Shown: piece by piece, positions 42,677 to 53,908 of the stretch
How positions within the stretch are numbered: the stretch's first letter is position 1
How the letters are laid out: every line of letters starts with the position of its first letter
From: Hahellaceae bacterium
Lineage (GTDB): Bacteria; Pseudomonadota; Gammaproteobacteria; Pseudomonadales; Oleiphilaceae
Length of the DNA stretch: 64,000 nt
Assembly: GCA_024234575.1 (NCBI GenBank)
Contig: JACKOB010000005.1
Span: forward strand, 310,001-374,000
Reading direction: 5' to 3'
Made by a program: the position numbers and the translations under genes
Notes under the pieces: generated by a model
The model's input: the letters and a program-made list of their open reading frames with translations, nothing else
What the model was told of the DNA's origin: nothing
Databases searched by the model: none

Positions 42677-45600
42677 AGAAAGCCACCCACACCCTTAAAC
42701 TTTTCTACAAACGCGGCGATTTTTTGGAATACGCTCTGCTTTTTGGTCAAGTATTGCGGATTTAACGGGCTCATCTTGGGCAGGATGGCGTTCAACTGTG
42801 TTCCAGCATCGCTGGCATATTCTCGTTTCAGCGAAGCCGCAATATAGCGTTTGGCTTCTTCCGTATTTAGATTTTCTTCATTGATTAGCTCTTCAGCTTC
42901 ACGCTGCTGCTCGGCTTGGGCAAAAGCAAAAAAGGCTTCTATCACGCTGGCTTTATCACCCAGTTGGTTTAGATCAGTTAGATTGATGAAGTCTACCAAC
43001 AGACTTTCTTTTGCTCGATTACCAAGGCTAGCCCTAATCACGCGGCGCACTTCATCCACAAGTTCAGCTTTGCTTTTGTTCTTTTTGTTGTGCTCGAAGA
43101 TCAGTTCCAGAATGTAATCGAGGTTGATCTCTTGCGACTTGAGCAAATCGACCTCAAACACAACATCGTCCCAGTCGATGGTAGATTGCTCTTTTTCTTC
43201 AGCTGATTTTTGGCGGCGCTGCCAGTCTCGGATGTCGTTGTAGGTTGAGCGATAATCCTGAACTTTGCGTTCGGAAGGCAGGCGTATGGTTTGTAGTTCG
43301 GCCAGCTTTTCATCATCCAGATAGTGTTCGGCTTTGAAGGCTTCAACGGCTTGTGGGTCGCTCATATCCACGTTTTGCAGTGCCTTCAAGCTGGCAAACT
43401 CGTCGTAGTTTTGCAGGATGTTTTCAACCCGCAGGTATTCACCAAAGAGTTTGGCGAATTCTTTCTTCTCGGATTCCTTTTCAATGGCGCTTGGGTCTGG
43501 GAATTTTTGCTCTAGTTCACTGACCACTTCCATAAAGCCACGCCGAGCTTGCCCTGTAATGACATCAGTAAAGCCCTCCATGTACTCTTTGTAGCTTTTT
43601 TCCAGCACCACGTTTTTGGTGTTTTTATCGCCAAATAGTGTGATTGCATCCACGGTGGCCTTTTCCAAATCACGGAAGGTCACAATATTGCCAAAGGTCT
43701 TGGTGGCATTATAAATGCGGTTGGTGCGCGAGTAGGCTTGCATCAAACCGTGGTAGCGCAGGTTTTTATCGACAAACAAGGTGTTCAGTGTCGGCGCGTC
43801 GAAGCCGGTCAGGAACATGCCCACCACAATCAGCAGGTCGATTTCCTTGCTTTTTACCCGCTTGGCCAGGTCGCGGTAGTAGTTCTGGAAGCCGTTACTA
43901 TCGACACTGAAATTGGTTTTGAAGAAGGCGTTGTAATCGCCAATGGCGGCGCTTAAAAACTCCTTGGCGCTGCTGTTCATCGCCCCATTCATGACAGAAA
44001 GGTCAAAGCTCTCATCCGCAATATCACCAATGGCGTCTTGTTCTTCATTGGCCGCAAAGGAGAAGATGGTGGCAATTTTCAGCGGCTTTACCCCCCTCAA
44101 TCCCCCCTTGCCAGGGGGGAGGTTTTGTTCTGCCCCTGATAAGGGGGCGTTAGAGGGGGGTTGTAAGCTATTGAGCGATTCATAATACAACTTGGCGGCA
44201 TCCACGCTGCTCACCGCAAACATGGCATTGAAGCCTTTGGCCTGACCGTTTGAAGCGCCTTGTAAACGGTGAGTTTTCTGCCGGAAGTTAGTCAGAACAT
44301 ACTGCGAGATTTCGCGAATACGTTCCGGGTGCAACAAGGCCTGCTTGTTCTCCAACGCACTCAGCTTTTTCTCATCCTGCTCAGTTTCGATCTGTTTGAA
44401 CTGAGGACGCACATCGTTGTAGTCCACCTTGAACTTGAGTACTTTCTCGTCGCGGATCGCATCAGTGATCACGTAAGAATGCAACTCTCGGCCAAACACG
44501 CTAGCGGTGGTTTCTGCACCCAAAGCGTTCTGCGGGAAGATAGGCGTGCCGGTAAAGCCAAACTGGTAGAAGCGCTTGAATTTCTTATTCAGGTTTTTCT
44601 GTGCCTCACCAAACTGGCTGCGGTGACATTCGTCGAAGATAAATACTACTTGCTTGTTGTAAATAGCCAGATCACCTTCGCTCTTCATCAGGTTGTTGAG
44701 CTTTTGAATCGTGGTGACGACGATCTTGTTGTCGTCCTTCTCCAGATTGCGCTTGAGACCAGCGGTACTGTCTGAACCATTCACGCTATCCGGTGAGAAG
44801 CGCTGGTATTCCTTCATGGTCTGGTAGTCGAGGTCTTTACGGTCGACCACAAAAAATACCTTGTCGATAGACTCCAGCTCGGTGGCCAAGCGTGCCGCTT
44901 TAAAGCTGGTTAAGGTCTTGCCAGAGCCTGTGGTGTGCCAGATAAAGCCGCCACTCTCAGGCGTACTCCAGTTCTTGGCTTCAAACGAGCTTTTAATTTT
45001 CCACAAAATACGCTCGGTGGCGGCAATCTGATAGGGGCGCATCACTAGCAGCGTATCGCTTACGTCAAACACCGAATAATGCAGCAGCACATTCAACAAA
45101 GTGTTCTTCTGGAAAAAGGTCGCGGTAAAGTCTTTTAAGTCTTTAATCAGGCTGTTATCCGCCTTCGCCCAGTTCATGGTGAAGTCGAAGCTGTTTTTAT
45201 TACGCTGGGTAGTGTTGGCAAAATAGCGGCTATCAGTGCCGTTAGAGATCACAAACAACTGCAAATACTTATACAGCGAATGCTCACTGTTAAAGCTCTC
45301 TTTGCTGTAGCGATGCACCTGATTAAAGGCTTCGCGAATGGCTACGCCACGTTTTTTCAGCTCGATTTGAACCAGCGGCAGGCCATTTACCAGAATGGTC
45401 ACATCGTAGCGGTTAGCATGGCTACCAGTCTGCTCAAACTGCTTGATCACCTGCACCTTGTTGCGGGCAATGTTCTTTTTATCCACCAGATAGATGTTTT
45501 TGATGCGGCCATCGTCAAACACAAAATCGTGGATATAGTCATCGTGAATCTTGCGAGTTTTATCAACTATGCTGTCGCTGGGCTTGTCCAGATAGGTCTC

Positions 45601-45855
45601 GACAAAGCGCTTCCACTCACCCTCTAAAAATTCAACACCATTAAGGGCTTGCAGTTGTACCCGCACATTGGCCAGCATGGCTTCGGGGTTATTCAGCGCA
45701 GGTAGGTATTCATAACCCTGATTGACTAAATCCTTAATCAGCTCCCGCTCAAGATCGCCTTCGCTCTGGTAGTTTTCGGCCACCTTCCACTCTTTGTTGT
45801 ACTTATCCAGAACAATAAAGTTGTTGGATTCGGCGATGGTTTTGTAATCAGTCAT
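42673..45855 (-). CDS. hsdR: Type I restriction enzyme R subunit (HsdR)
   Basis: A 1060-residue motor and nuclease subunit that cuts unmethylated DNA after translocation. The N-terminal PDDEXK nuclease has [14 protein letters not shown] (about residues 155-168); the helicase core has [18 protein letters not shown] (Walker A, about 305-320), [10 protein letters not shown] (about 409-418) and FTGTP; the C-terminal part is helical and would contact HsdM. Length matches EcoR124-type HsdR. An in-frame palindromic repeat adds about 25 residues near 565-590. It overlaps the BRO gene upstream by eight bases and AlbA_2 downstream by four. Confidence 0.93.
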   Translation of the reverse strand: MTDYKTIAESNNFIVLDKYNKEWKVAENYQSEGDLERELIKDLVNQGYEYLPALNNPEAMLANVRVQLQALNGVEFLEGEWKRFVETYLDKPSDSIVDKTRKIHDDYIHDFVFDDGRIKNIYLVDKKNIARNKVQVIKQFEQTGSHANRYDVTILVNGLPLVQIELKKRGVAIREAFNQVHRYSKESFNSEHSLYKYLQLFVISNGTDSRYFANTTQRNKNSFDFTMNWAKADNSLIKDLKDFTATFFQKNTLLNVLLHYSVFDVSDTLLVMRPYQIAATERILWKIKSSFEAKNWSTPESGGFIWHTTGSGKTLTSFKAARLATELESIDKVFFVVDRKDLDYQTMKEYQRFSPDSVNGSDSTAGLKRNLEKDDNKIVVTTIQKLNNLMKSEGDLAIYNKQVVFIFDECHRSQFGEAQKNLNKKFKRFYQFGFTGTPIFPQNALGAETTASVFGRELHSYVITDAIRDEKVLKFKVDYNDVRPQFKQIETEQDEKKLSALENKQALLHPERIREISQYVLTNFRQKTHRLQGASNGQAKGFNAMFAVSSVDAAKLYYESLNSLQPPSNAPLSGAEQNLPPGKGGLRGVKPLKIATIFSFAANEEQDAIGDIADESFDLSVMNGAMNSSAKEFLSAAIGDYNAFFKTNFSVDSNGFQNYYRDLAKRVKSKEIDLLIVVGMFLTGFDAPTLNTLFVDKNLRYHGLMQAYSRTNRIYNATKTFGNIVTFRDLEKATVDAITLFGDKNTKNVVLEKSYKEYMEGFTDVITGQARRGFMEVVSELEQKFPDPSAIEKESEKKEFAKLFGEYLRVENILQNYDEFASLKALQNVDMSDPQAVEAFKAEHYLDDEKLAELQTIRLPSERKVQDYRSTYNDIRDWQRRQKSAEEKEQSTIDWDDVVFEVDLLKSQEINLDYILELIFEHNKKNKSKAELVDEVRRVIRASLGNRAKESLLVDFINLTDLNQLGDKASVIEAFFAFAQAEQQREAEELINEENLNTEEAKRYIAASLKREYASDAGTQLNAILPKMSPLNPQYLTKKQSVFQKIAAFVEKFKGVGGFL
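44090..44163. repeat. Palindromic repeat inserted in frame in hsdR
   Basis: About 74 bases with CCCCCC/GGGGGG pairs (CCCCCCTTGCCAGGGGGG at 44102-44119; CCCCTGATAAGGGG at 44133-44146). This type of CCCCCTC/GAGGGGG dispersed repeat is common between genes in bacteria but rare inside them. It is read in frame as a Pro/Gly/Leu-rich segment ([10 protein letters not shown] is part). Confidence 0.75.
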
Positions 45856-46342
45856 TCTTTTTACCCTTAGCTACTGGCAACAGTTGTTTGGCACTTTGCG
45901 AGCTCACAACCTGTTTGCCCGTTTCAGCTTCCAGTTTGAGTCTGGCTTCTTTGGCCACACCGCCGCCACGCTTTGCCACATCTTCATGCTCATCCATGGT
46001 TTGCGGGTTAACCGTTTCGGAAATTTCTTTGGTAGAGAGTTCGGCCTTTTTGGACGGAATGGACTGGATAAGCCGCAAAAGCTGTTCGGTATCCGCCACA
46101 TCTGTCATACGTAACTTGCCGTCTGCGGCGCGCATTTTCAAACCGTGACAATTTGTCACGGTTTCATTGCCTTCTGCTTTTAGTCGCTGTTTTAGTTTGC
46201 GCCAATAGGCCGTGGCATCCACGCTGTCGGTAAGGGCAGCCACCACATCCACTACCGAAAAAAACCACTCCTCCTGCTCGGCATCCCAGTGGCTGCGAAT
46301 GGTCTTGTCGTCAAACAACACCCTCTTAGTGGGTTCGGTCAT
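45848..46342 (-). CDS. BRO-N domain protein with internal deletion
   Basis: A 164-residue protein: the BRO N-terminal domain ([58 protein letters not shown]) is joined directly to the C-terminal end of the same family ([28 protein letters not shown]). In full-length relatives, as I recall them, about 110-120 residues (starting FKLWLAKVGYERI) lie between these two parts, so an in-frame internal deletion is likely. The ATG is the one before TEPTKRVLF. It overlaps hsdR by eight bases and the RhuM fragment by 17. Confidence 0.75.
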   Translation of the reverse strand: MTEPTKRVLFDDKTIRSHWDAEQEEWFFSVVDVVAALTDSVDATAYWRKLKQRLKAEGNETVTNCHGLKMRAADGKLRMTDVADTEQLLRLIQSIPSKKAELSTKEISETVNPQTMDEHEDVAKRGGGVAKEARLKLEAETGKQVVSSQSAKQLLPVAKGKKND

Positions 46343-46604
46343 ACGGGCTCCCCTTTGCACCGTGTTCAGTGGTATTTTCCAAAATGGAAACAACCACTTC
46401 CTCCTGTAACTCATTGCTTTCAAAGATGTTTTTCAGGTGCTTTGAGATGGCAGGCACACCCACGCCAAACAGCTCGGCCATGCGCTTCTGGGTCAACCAA
46501 AGGATTTCACCGCTCAGCAGCACCTCCACTTTCACCTCGCCTGTGGGGGCGGTATAGAGCAGAAACTCGGTGGTTTGGTCTTGCAGGCTTAACTGTTGGG
46601 TCAT
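46326..46604 (-). CDS. RhuM family protein, truncated N-terminal part (first)
   Basis: A 92-residue protein matching the N-terminus of RhuM-family proteins: TTEFLLYTAPTGEVKVEVLL, then GEILWLTQKRMAELFGVGVP and AISKHLKNIFESNELQEEVV, ending [17 protein letters not shown]. The conserved RhuM body (about 200-250 residues) is missing, leaving a winged-helix-like DNA-binding unit. It overlaps fic by four bases and the BRO gene by 17. It may still be a working small regulator or simply a decayed gene kept for coupling. Confidence 0.75.
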   Translation of the reverse strand: MTQQLSLQDQTTEFLLYTAPTGEVKVEVLLSGEILWLTQKRMAELFGVGVPAISKHLKNIFESNELQEEVVVSILENTTEHGAKGSPYDRTH

Positions 46605-47605
46605 TGTTTTACAACCTCCCAGTGGCCGGTTTTATCAGAACCGATACGTGTAATTTTTCCGGCTTGTTGTAATTTGGCCAGTGCACGGCCAATGGTGCGT
46701 AGGTCTTTACCCATCATGTCGGCCAGCTGCTGGCGGGTAAGCGCCGGGTTGGCGGCCAGCAAGACCAGAATGGCATCGGGTGTTTTCAGCCCGCTGACAT
46801 CCACATTCGCGTTTAAACCCGCATTTACAGGGGCGTTTAGAGGGGCGTTTAGAGGGGCGTTTTGTGCCAGTGTTTGAGCAATGACCGAGAGCATGAACTG
46901 AATGAAGGGGGTGCTGTCCGCGTGTTGATCGGCTTGTTCAAGGGCATGGTAGTACTGCTGTTGGTGCTCATTAATCACGCTTTCCAGTGGTAGTGATAAA
47001 AACAACGGGTGCCACTGGGATAAAATTAACGTTTGCCACAGTCGCCCCATACGGCCATTGCCGTCGATGAACGGATGGATAAACTCGAATTCGTAGTGAA
47101 ACACACTACTGGTAATCAGCGGGTGATCTTTGCTCTGTTGCAGCCAACCCGCCAGATCGGCCATCAGGCCCGATACCTGGTGCGCCGGCGGTGCCACATG
47201 GTGTACCACACCCGCCTTATGAATACCCACCCCTTGCGTGCGGAACGCACCCGCTTCCACCAGCACTTCCGCCATCATCAAACCGTGGGCAGCGCACAGG
47301 TGCTCAAGATTACCCGGCTGAAAATCCGGCAAAGCCTCATAGGCGGCAATGGCCCCTTTCACCTCAGCCAGTTCACGCACGCTGCCCAACACCGGCTTAC
47401 CTTCCACAATGGCGGTAATCTGCGCTTCGGTTAAGGTATTGCCTTCAATCGCCAAGGTGCCGGTAATGGTTTTAATGCGGTTTTGTTTGCGCAGCTGCGG
47501 CGAGGCATTGAGCAAGCCGACATTAAACTCACCTACCTGTTGGCTGATGTCGGCGACGAGGTTGAGAATCTCGCTGGTGATGGTGAAGGGGGGCTGGTAA
47601 CTCAT
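46601..47605 (-). CDS. Fic family AMPylase-like protein with wHTH
   Basis: A 334-residue Fic protein. The catalytic motif is HPFIDGNGRMGRLW (about residues 175-189), complete with the catalytic His and the GNGR loop; an N-terminal inhibitory-type helix region includes IEGNTLTEAQITAI. The C-terminal winged helix (LVLLAANPALTRQQLADMMG) follows a linker with repeated APLN/NA units. Such proteins transfer AMP or similar groups to target proteins; the target here is unknown. It lies directly after hsdS (one-base gap) within the restriction operon. Confidence 0.9.
   Translation of the reverse strand: MSYQPPFTITSEILNLVADISQQVGEFNVGLLNASPQLRKQNRIKTITGTLAIEGNTLTEAQITAIVEGKPVLGSVRELAEVKGAIAAYEALPDFQPGNLEHLCAAHGLMMAEVLVEAGAFRTQGVGIHKAGVVHHVAPPAHQVSGLMADLAGWLQQSKDHPLITSSVFHYEFEFIHPFIDGNGRMGRLWQTLILSQWHPLFLSLPLESVINEHQQQYYHALEQADQHADSTPFIQFMLSVIAQTLAQNAPLNAPLNAPVNAGLNANVDVSGLKTPDAILVLLAANPALTRQQLADMMGKDLRTIGRALAKLQQAGKITRIGSDKTGHWEVVKQ
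46829..46864. repeat. 12-bp tandem repeat in fic
   Basis: Two units of AGGGGCGTTTAG and a third ending TTG, coding on the minus strand for the NAPLNAPLNAP linker. It lies between the Fic core and the winged helix. Confidence 0.85.
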
Positions 47606-47606
47606 C

Positions 47607-48813
<1,207 letters not shown>

Positions 48814-48821
<8 letters not shown>

Positions 48822-49857
48822 GCTCCCCCCCTTGTAATTCCCGCTCTAACATTTCAATACTGGGCAAATTTGTTTTTAGTTCTTCAGGCAGGGCGTTTTG
48901 CAAGCTGTATTCGGCAATGCCCATGGGCTGGGTTTTATCGCCAAGAGCGTATTCGGCAACGACTTTGTCTTTGCTTTTGCACAGCAATAAACCGATGGTG
49001 GCGCTGTCTTGCTCGACTTTGACTTGCCGGTCGACGGCGGTCATGTAAAAGCTAAGCTGGCCTAAGTGTTCGGGTTTGAATTTGCCGGTTTTTAGCTCGA
49101 TAACCACATAGCAGCGCAGCTTTAAGTGGTAAAACAATAGGTCAATAAAAAACTCTTCATCACCTACTTGTAGTAATACTTGCCGGCCGACAAATGCAAA
49201 GCCTGCGCCGAGTTCTAATAAAAATTGCGTGACATGCTGCACGAGTGCGCCTTCTATTTCGCGTTCCTGCGCGGCTTCGCTAAGGCCTAAAAAGTCAAAG
49301 CGGTAAGGGTCTTTGATGGATTCAATGGCGAGGTCTGACTGAGGTTTGGGCAGGCAGGCTTCGAAGTTAGTCACGGCGTTGCCTTGGCGTGCAAGCAAGT
49401 TCGATTCGATTTGCATCACCAGCACATTGCGTGACCAGCTATGCTCGAGGGTTTTGGCGGCGTACCACTGGCGCTCGCTGGGCGTTTTAAGCTTTGATAA
49501 CAGCACCAGATTATGCCCCCAGGGCAATTGTCCAACAGCTTGTTGGACAATTTCAGCCTCTGGCCAGGCCTCGGCAAAAGCGCGCATATACATCAGGTTG
49601 GCGCGCGAAAAGCCTTTCATAGTGGGGAAGGCGGTGCGTAAGTCTTGCGCTAGGCGCTCAATGACTTTGGCGCCCCAGCCTTGCTCGGCTTGGCGCGCCA
49701 AGATATCGCGGCCAATCTGCCAATACAGCTGCACTAATTCGCGGTTTACTGCGAGCGTGGCCCGTTGCTGGGCGCTGTGGATGCGGGTTTTTAATTCCGC
49801 TAGCCAGTCAGCATAGCCTGCTGGCGCTTCGGTGAGTGATATAGGCTGCTCACTCAT
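48814..49857 (-). CDS. PDDEXK nuclease domain protein (YhcG/DUF1016)
   Basis: A 347-residue YhcG-family protein. The N-terminal DUF1016-N region has LVQLYWQIGRDILARQAEQG and FSRANLMYMRAFAEAWP; the C-terminal PDDEXK nuclease has FFIDLLFYHLKLRCYVVIEL followed by K (D...E-x-K, about residues 235-260) and FKPEHLGQLSFYM. YhcG proteins occur beside type I restriction genes and are thought to be nucleases acting in defence or repair. It overlaps the RhuM fragment upstream and hsdS downstream by eight bases each. Confidence 0.9.
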
Positions 49858-50083
49858 ACTTGCGCCCCCCCTCGGTTTGAACTGTCAACTTTTGGTTGAC
49901 AGTTGCCGCTTCGCTCAATTCTTGATCGGCGTAGATGGCTTTGATGTGCTTGCTGATGTTTTGTTTGCTGGTTTGAAACAGGTCCGCCAGTTCAAGTTGA
50001 GAGAGCCAGACCGTGCCTTCTTCAAACTGAAGCTCTATTTTGGTCAGGCCGTCGTCGGTGGTATAGAGAATCACCTCACTCAT
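49850..50083 (-). CDS. RhuM family protein, truncated N-terminal part (second)
   Basis: A 77-residue protein: [20 protein letters not shown], then [20 protein letters not shown] and [20 protein letters not shown], ending [11 protein letters not shown]. It is a different RhuM from the first fragment (the sequences are only moderately alike) and also lacks the large C-terminal body. The ATG used is five codons inside the longest frame. It overlaps hsdM by eight bases and yhcG by eight. Confidence 0.75.
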   Translation of the reverse strand: MSEVILYTTDDGLTKIELQFEEGTVWLSQLELADLFQTSKQNISKHIKAIYADQELSEAATVNQKLTVQTEGGRKYE

Positions 50084-51629
50084 GTTCGGTTCCTTCAATC
50101 TCTTCCACTATGGCATCAATGTCTTGGCGCAGCTGGGTAATCCTGGCGACGGTGGTTTTTAACTCGGCATTGAGCTGGGCAATATCCACCACTTCGCGGG
50201 TGTCTTTCGCTTCTACATAGCTGCTCACCGACAGGTTGTAGTCGTTGGCGGCTACCTCATCAAAGGGAACTGATCTGGCAAGGTGATCGACATTGGCTTT
50301 GCTATCGAACACATCCATGATCTGTTTGATGTGCTCATCGGTGAGGATGTTGTTATTGGTTTCTTTTTTAAACAAACCACTGGCATCAATAAACTGGGTA
50401 TCAGTACTGGTTTTGTTTTTGGCCAGCACCAGAATATTCACCGCGATGGTGGTGCCAAAGAACAGGTTGGGCGCCAGCGAAATCACGGTTTCGACAAAGT
50501 TGTTATCGACCAGATATTTACGGATTTTCTGCTCGGCACCGCCGCGATAAAAAATACCGGGGAAGCAGACAATGGCGGCGCGGCCTTTGCTGGAAAGGTA
50601 GCTGAGTGCATGCAGCACAAAGGCAAAGTCGGCTTTGGATTTGGGGGCGAGTACACCGGCGGGGGCAAAGCGCTCGTCGTTGATTAGGGTTGGGTCGTCT
50701 GCGCCGATCCATTTCACCGAATACGGCGGGTTAGATACGATGGCGTCAAAGGGTTTGTCGTCGCCAAAGTGCGGGTCTATCAGCGTGTTGCCCAGCTGGA
50801 TATTGAACTTGTCGTAGTTGATGTTGTGCAAAAACATGTTCATCCGCGCCAGGTTGAACGTGGTGTGGTTAATTTCCTGGCCGAAGAAGCCCTCTTCAAT
50901 AATGTGGGCGTCGAAATGTTTTTTGGCTTGCAGCAGCAGTGAGCCACTGCCTGCGGCAGGGTCATATATTTTATTGACGCTGGTTTGCTTGTGCATGGCC
51001 AGCTGGGCGATGAGCTTTGAGACATGCTGCGGGGTAAAGAACTCACCACCGGATTTGCCCGCATTGGCGGCGTAGTTGGAGATCAGGAATTCGTAGGCAT
51101 CGCCGAACAGGTCAATATGGCTGCCTTCAAAGTCGCCGAACTCCAGCCCGGCCACACCTTTGAGTACATCGGCCAGGCGCTTGTTTTTGTCTTTGACGGT
51201 ATTGCCCAGGCGGTTACTGGTGGTATCGAAATCGGCAAACAGGCCTTTGATATCCTGCTCGGAAGGGTAACCACTGGCCGAGGCTTCGATAGCCGCAAAG
51301 ATGGCCGCCAGATCGGTATTCAGGCTTTCGTTGGTATTGGCATTTTTGGCAACGTTTACGAACAACTGGCTGGGGTAAATAAAGTAGCCCTTGGTTTTAA
51401 TGGCATCGTCTTTGATGTCGGGCGTGATTACGCTATCGGGTAATTCGGCGTAGTTAACGCTGTCATCCCCGCCTTCAATGTAGGCAGCAAAATTTTCGCT
51501 GATAAAGCGGTAAAACAGGGTGCCGAGCACGTATTGTTTGAAATCCCAGCCGTCGACGGCACCGCGTACATCGTTGGCAATGGCCCAGATCTGGCGTTGC
51601 AGGGCGGCGCGTTGTTGTGAGCTTGTCAT
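50076..51629 (-). CDS. hsdM: Type I restriction modification methyltransferase (HsdM)
   Basis: A 517-residue N6-adenine methyltransferase. The N-terminal helical domain ([20 protein letters not shown]) is followed by the AdoMet motif [19 protein letters not shown] (about residues 220-240) and the catalytic motif [12 protein letters not shown] (about 300-310); the C-terminal coiled part contacts HsdS. The order and sequence match type IC enzymes such as EcoR124I. It overlaps the helix-turn-helix gene by four bases and is the first enzymatic gene of the operon. Confidence 0.94.
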   Translation of the reverse strand: MTSSQQRAALQRQIWAIANDVRGAVDGWDFKQYVLGTLFYRFISENFAAYIEGGDDSVNYAELPDSVITPDIKDDAIKTKGYFIYPSQLFVNVAKNANTNESLNTDLAAIFAAIEASASGYPSEQDIKGLFADFDTTSNRLGNTVKDKNKRLADVLKGVAGLEFGDFEGSHIDLFGDAYEFLISNYAANAGKSGGEFFTPQHVSKLIAQLAMHKQTSVNKIYDPAAGSGSLLLQAKKHFDAHIIEEGFFGQEINHTTFNLARMNMFLHNINYDKFNIQLGNTLIDPHFGDDKPFDAIVSNPPYSVKWIGADDPTLINDERFAPAGVLAPKSKADFAFVLHALSYLSSKGRAAIVCFPGIFYRGGAEQKIRKYLVDNNFVETVISLAPNLFFGTTIAVNILVLAKNKTSTDTQFIDASGLFKKETNNNILTDEHIKQIMDVFDSKANVDHLARSVPFDEVAANDYNLSVSSYVEAKDTREVVDIAQLNAELKTTVARITQLRQDIDAIVEEIEGTEHE

Positions 51630-51850
51630 TTTTTACTTCCCGCTGAATCGTTCAGTTGTTCTTGTTCCGCGCCTTCATCCGCACCACCGGCGCGCACCCA
51701 ATCATCCACCTCAGACAGCTGAAACTTCCACAGCCGGCCGATTTTATGGGCGGGCAAACCTTTGCGTTCGCGCCAGCGGTAGACGGTATCTTTGGCGACG
51801 CCTAAATGCTTCGCTACGTCGAGGGCGGTGACCCAAGGTTCGGTGGTCAT
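51626..51850 (-). CDS. Helix-turn-helix (excisionase-like) protein heading the operon
   Basis: A 74-residue protein with a MerR/excisionase-type [23 protein letters not shown] then [20 protein letters not shown] and [10 protein letters not shown], followed by an acidic tail. It overlaps hsdM by four bases. Such small HTH proteins often head restriction loci and probably control operon expression or delay restriction in a new host. That role is inferred. Confidence 0.85.
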   Translation of the reverse strand: MTTEPWVTALDVAKHLGVAKDTVYRWRERKGLPAHKIGRLWKFQLSEVDDWVRAGGADEGAEQEQLNDSAGSKK

Positions 51851-52255
51851 GATTTGGCACCCGGTAAAAGACTAGAGTCGTTTAAAATCGTTAGCAGTCT
51901 AGCCAATTAACCTTTAAATGACTATGTAAAATTGATGAGTGCCATGGATGCTCGAACAACATGGGGTGAACAATATGGGGTCATAATGAATACTCTTTAA
52001 TCCGGGTTTTAAAAGGTGCGCACGGCACACTCTATAAGTGCGGTTAATGTCATAGGGTGCGCCATTCGCACCTAACCCCTATCGTTATTATTGGCAAGCT
52101 TATCAATGCATGCCAAGCCGTAAATAGTTCAACCTGCATATCCCCCTATCACAATCTTTTACATCTGTTAGCCATAATTGAGATCTGATCGAAATCATTG
52201 GGTACCACTTATTTTTTACAATATCGGCATTATAAAAAATGGCGGAATCATAATA
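51851..52255. other. Intergenic region between restriction operon and acyl-CoA reductase
   Basis: About 405 bases. It holds the promoter of the restriction operon on the left, the REP-like inverted repeat pair (52013-52073) in the middle, and the promoter and ribosome site (GGCGGA, 52241-52246) of the reductase on the right. No small gene is seen. Confidence 0.55.
52013..52073. repeat. REP-like inverted repeat pair
   Basis: AAGGTGCGCACGGCACACTC and ATAGGGTGCGCCATTCGCAC form imperfect inverted partners around 52043; the right unit alone also folds (GGTGCG/CGCACC, loop CCATT). The TAGGGTGCG...GCACC pattern recalls a widespread family of repeats in gammaproteobacteria, from memory. Confidence 0.6.
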
Positions 52256-53812
52256 ATGAATAATTCAGAGCACTCGTTAACGCAAAGTCTTCTTCGTGGT
52301 AAAAAAGTTTTAATAACTGGCACCACGGGCTTTTTAGGTAAAGTCCTGCTGGAAAAAATCATTCGTGATATTCCTGATGTTGCCGGTGTCACGCTGTTAA
52401 TTCGCGGCAATAAGAAATATCCGAAGGCGATGGATCGATTCCGCGCCGAAATCCTTACATCGTCTATTTTCGAGCGTTTGGAAGAAACCGATGCAGAGGG
52501 GTTGAACCGTTTTGTGGCAGAAAAGATCACCTGCATCGGCGGTGAAATTACCGAGCCACAGTTTGGTTTGTCTGATGCAGACTACCAAACGCTGGCCAGC
52601 AATACCGATGTGTTTATCAATTCGGCCGCTAGTGTTAACTTCCATGAAGCGCTGGATCAGGCGTTATTAATTAACACTTTCTGCCTGAATAACATCGCTG
52701 ATTTTTCTGCTGTCGCGGGTGATATCCCGGTAGTGCAAATTTCGACCTGTTACGTTAACGGCTACAACAACGGTATCATTGCCGAAGGCATATCGAAGCC
52801 GGCGGGAATAGATATAGCGGCTGATGCCAACGGGCTTTACGATGTCGAAAGTATCTTCCGTGCCTTGCAGAAAAAGATTAACGCCGTAAGAAATACCGTA
52901 CGAGATAAAGAAAAACTGGCTGCTGCGCTAACGGATCTTGGCCTTGCCGAAGCTAACGCTTATGGCTGGGGCGATACTTACACCTTTACAAAGTGGCTGG
53001 GCGAACAGCTTATTCTCAAACGAATGTTAGGCAAAACGCTTACTATTTTGCGTCCATCTGTTGTGGAAAGTTGCCTGCAGTCACCTAAGCCAGGCTGGAT
53101 TGAAGGGGTAAAAGTAACCGATGCCATATTGTTGGCTTATGCCCGCGAAAAGGTATCGTTCTTCCCGGCCCGCAAAGCGGGTATCGTTGATATCATCCCG
53201 GTTGATCTGGTGGGCAATAGTGTGTTGTTGTGCGCAGCCGAAACCTTTGCAGAACCAAACCAAACTCGCATTTACCAGTGCTGCAGTGGCACGCAGAACC
53301 CACTTGGTGTAAATCGATACGTGACTACCATCTGCGAAGAAGTGCGGGTTAACTGGAAGAAGTACCCTCGCCTTGCCCGTAAAGAGCCCAAGCGTAAGTT
53401 CATCATTGTAAACAAGGCGTTGTTTATCAGTGCTATCAAGCTGGCAAAAATGGCATTTACCCTGTCGGACCGTTTACGCCTGCGCTCGTCGCAAAACAAG
53501 TCAAAGGGCTTACAGCTGGTTGAAAGCACACTGCGCCTCACCTCTATATATGCCACTTACACGAGCCCTCGCTACGTGTTCAATAGTGATAAATTGATGG
53601 CGCTGGCAGAGAGAATGGGGTCTGCCGACAAGAAGCTGTTTCCGGTGGATGCGGCCTTAATCGACTGGGATAAGTACTTTAAAGAGATTCACGTTGCTGG
53701 ATTAAATCACTATGGCATGGTTGATCGCAGCAAGGTTGAAGCCCCTGTTGAAATAGAAGAAAGCGTAGCCACTGATGATGTCACGCCGGTGCAGGAGGGT
53801 TCACCAGCCTGA
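52256..53812 (+). CDS. Fatty acyl-CoA reductase (alcohol-forming)
   Basis: A 518-residue NAD(P)H-dependent reductase that makes fatty alcohol from acyl-CoA, the first step of wax ester synthesis. The Rossmann motif ITGTTGFLGK is at residues 20-29, the active site YTFTK is Y242 to K246 in the context WGDTYTFTKWLGEQ, and the C-terminal part is of the FAR-C/sterile type. The size matches the Marinobacter FAR group rather than the larger two-domain form. The ATG follows GGCGGA; 26 codons upstream are open but lack a ribosome site. A strong terminator lies downstream. Confidence 0.9.
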   Translation: MNNSEHSLTQSLLRGKKVLITGTTGFLGKVLLEKIIRDIPDVAGVTLLIRGNKKYPKAMDRFRAEILTSSIFERLEETDAEGLNRFVAEKITCIGGEITEPQFGLSDADYQTLASNTDVFINSAASVNFHEALDQALLINTFCLNNIADFSAVAGDIPVVQISTCYVNGYNNGIIAEGISKPAGIDIAADANGLYDVESIFRALQKKINAVRNTVRDKEKLAAALTDLGLAEANAYGWGDTYTFTKWLGEQLILKRMLGKTLTILRPSVVESCLQSPKPGWIEGVKVTDAILLAYAREKVSFFPARKAGIVDIIPVDLVGNSVLLCAAETFAEPNQTRIYQCCSGTQNPLGVNRYVTTICEEVRVNWKKYPRLARKEPKRKFIIVNKALFISAIKLAKMAFTLSDRLRLRSSQNKSKGLQLVESTLRLTSIYATYTSPRYVFNSDKLMALAERMGSADKKLFPVDAALIDWDKYFKEIHVAGLNHYGMVDRSKVEAPVEIEESVATDDVTPVQEGSPA

Positions 53813-53850
53813 GGCTCGCAAGCCTTGATCAACCTGGCGTAAACAGCTAA

Positions 53851-53888
53851 AGCCGGATAAACCCACTAAGGCGTTATCCGGCTTTTTT
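53851..53888 (+). terminator. Rho-independent terminator after acyl-CoA reductase
   Basis: AGCCGGATAA and TTATCCGGCT form a stem of about ten pairs with a short loop, followed by TTTTTT. It starts 39 bases after the reductase stop. Confidence 0.8.
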
Positions 53889-53908
53889 GTTGTTTTACGG
53901 TCGCGTGC

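Noticed and set aside
44090-44163. A frameshift in hsdR caused by the inserted repeat
   Set aside because: The reading frame continues through the repeat and the downstream helicase sequence is normal.
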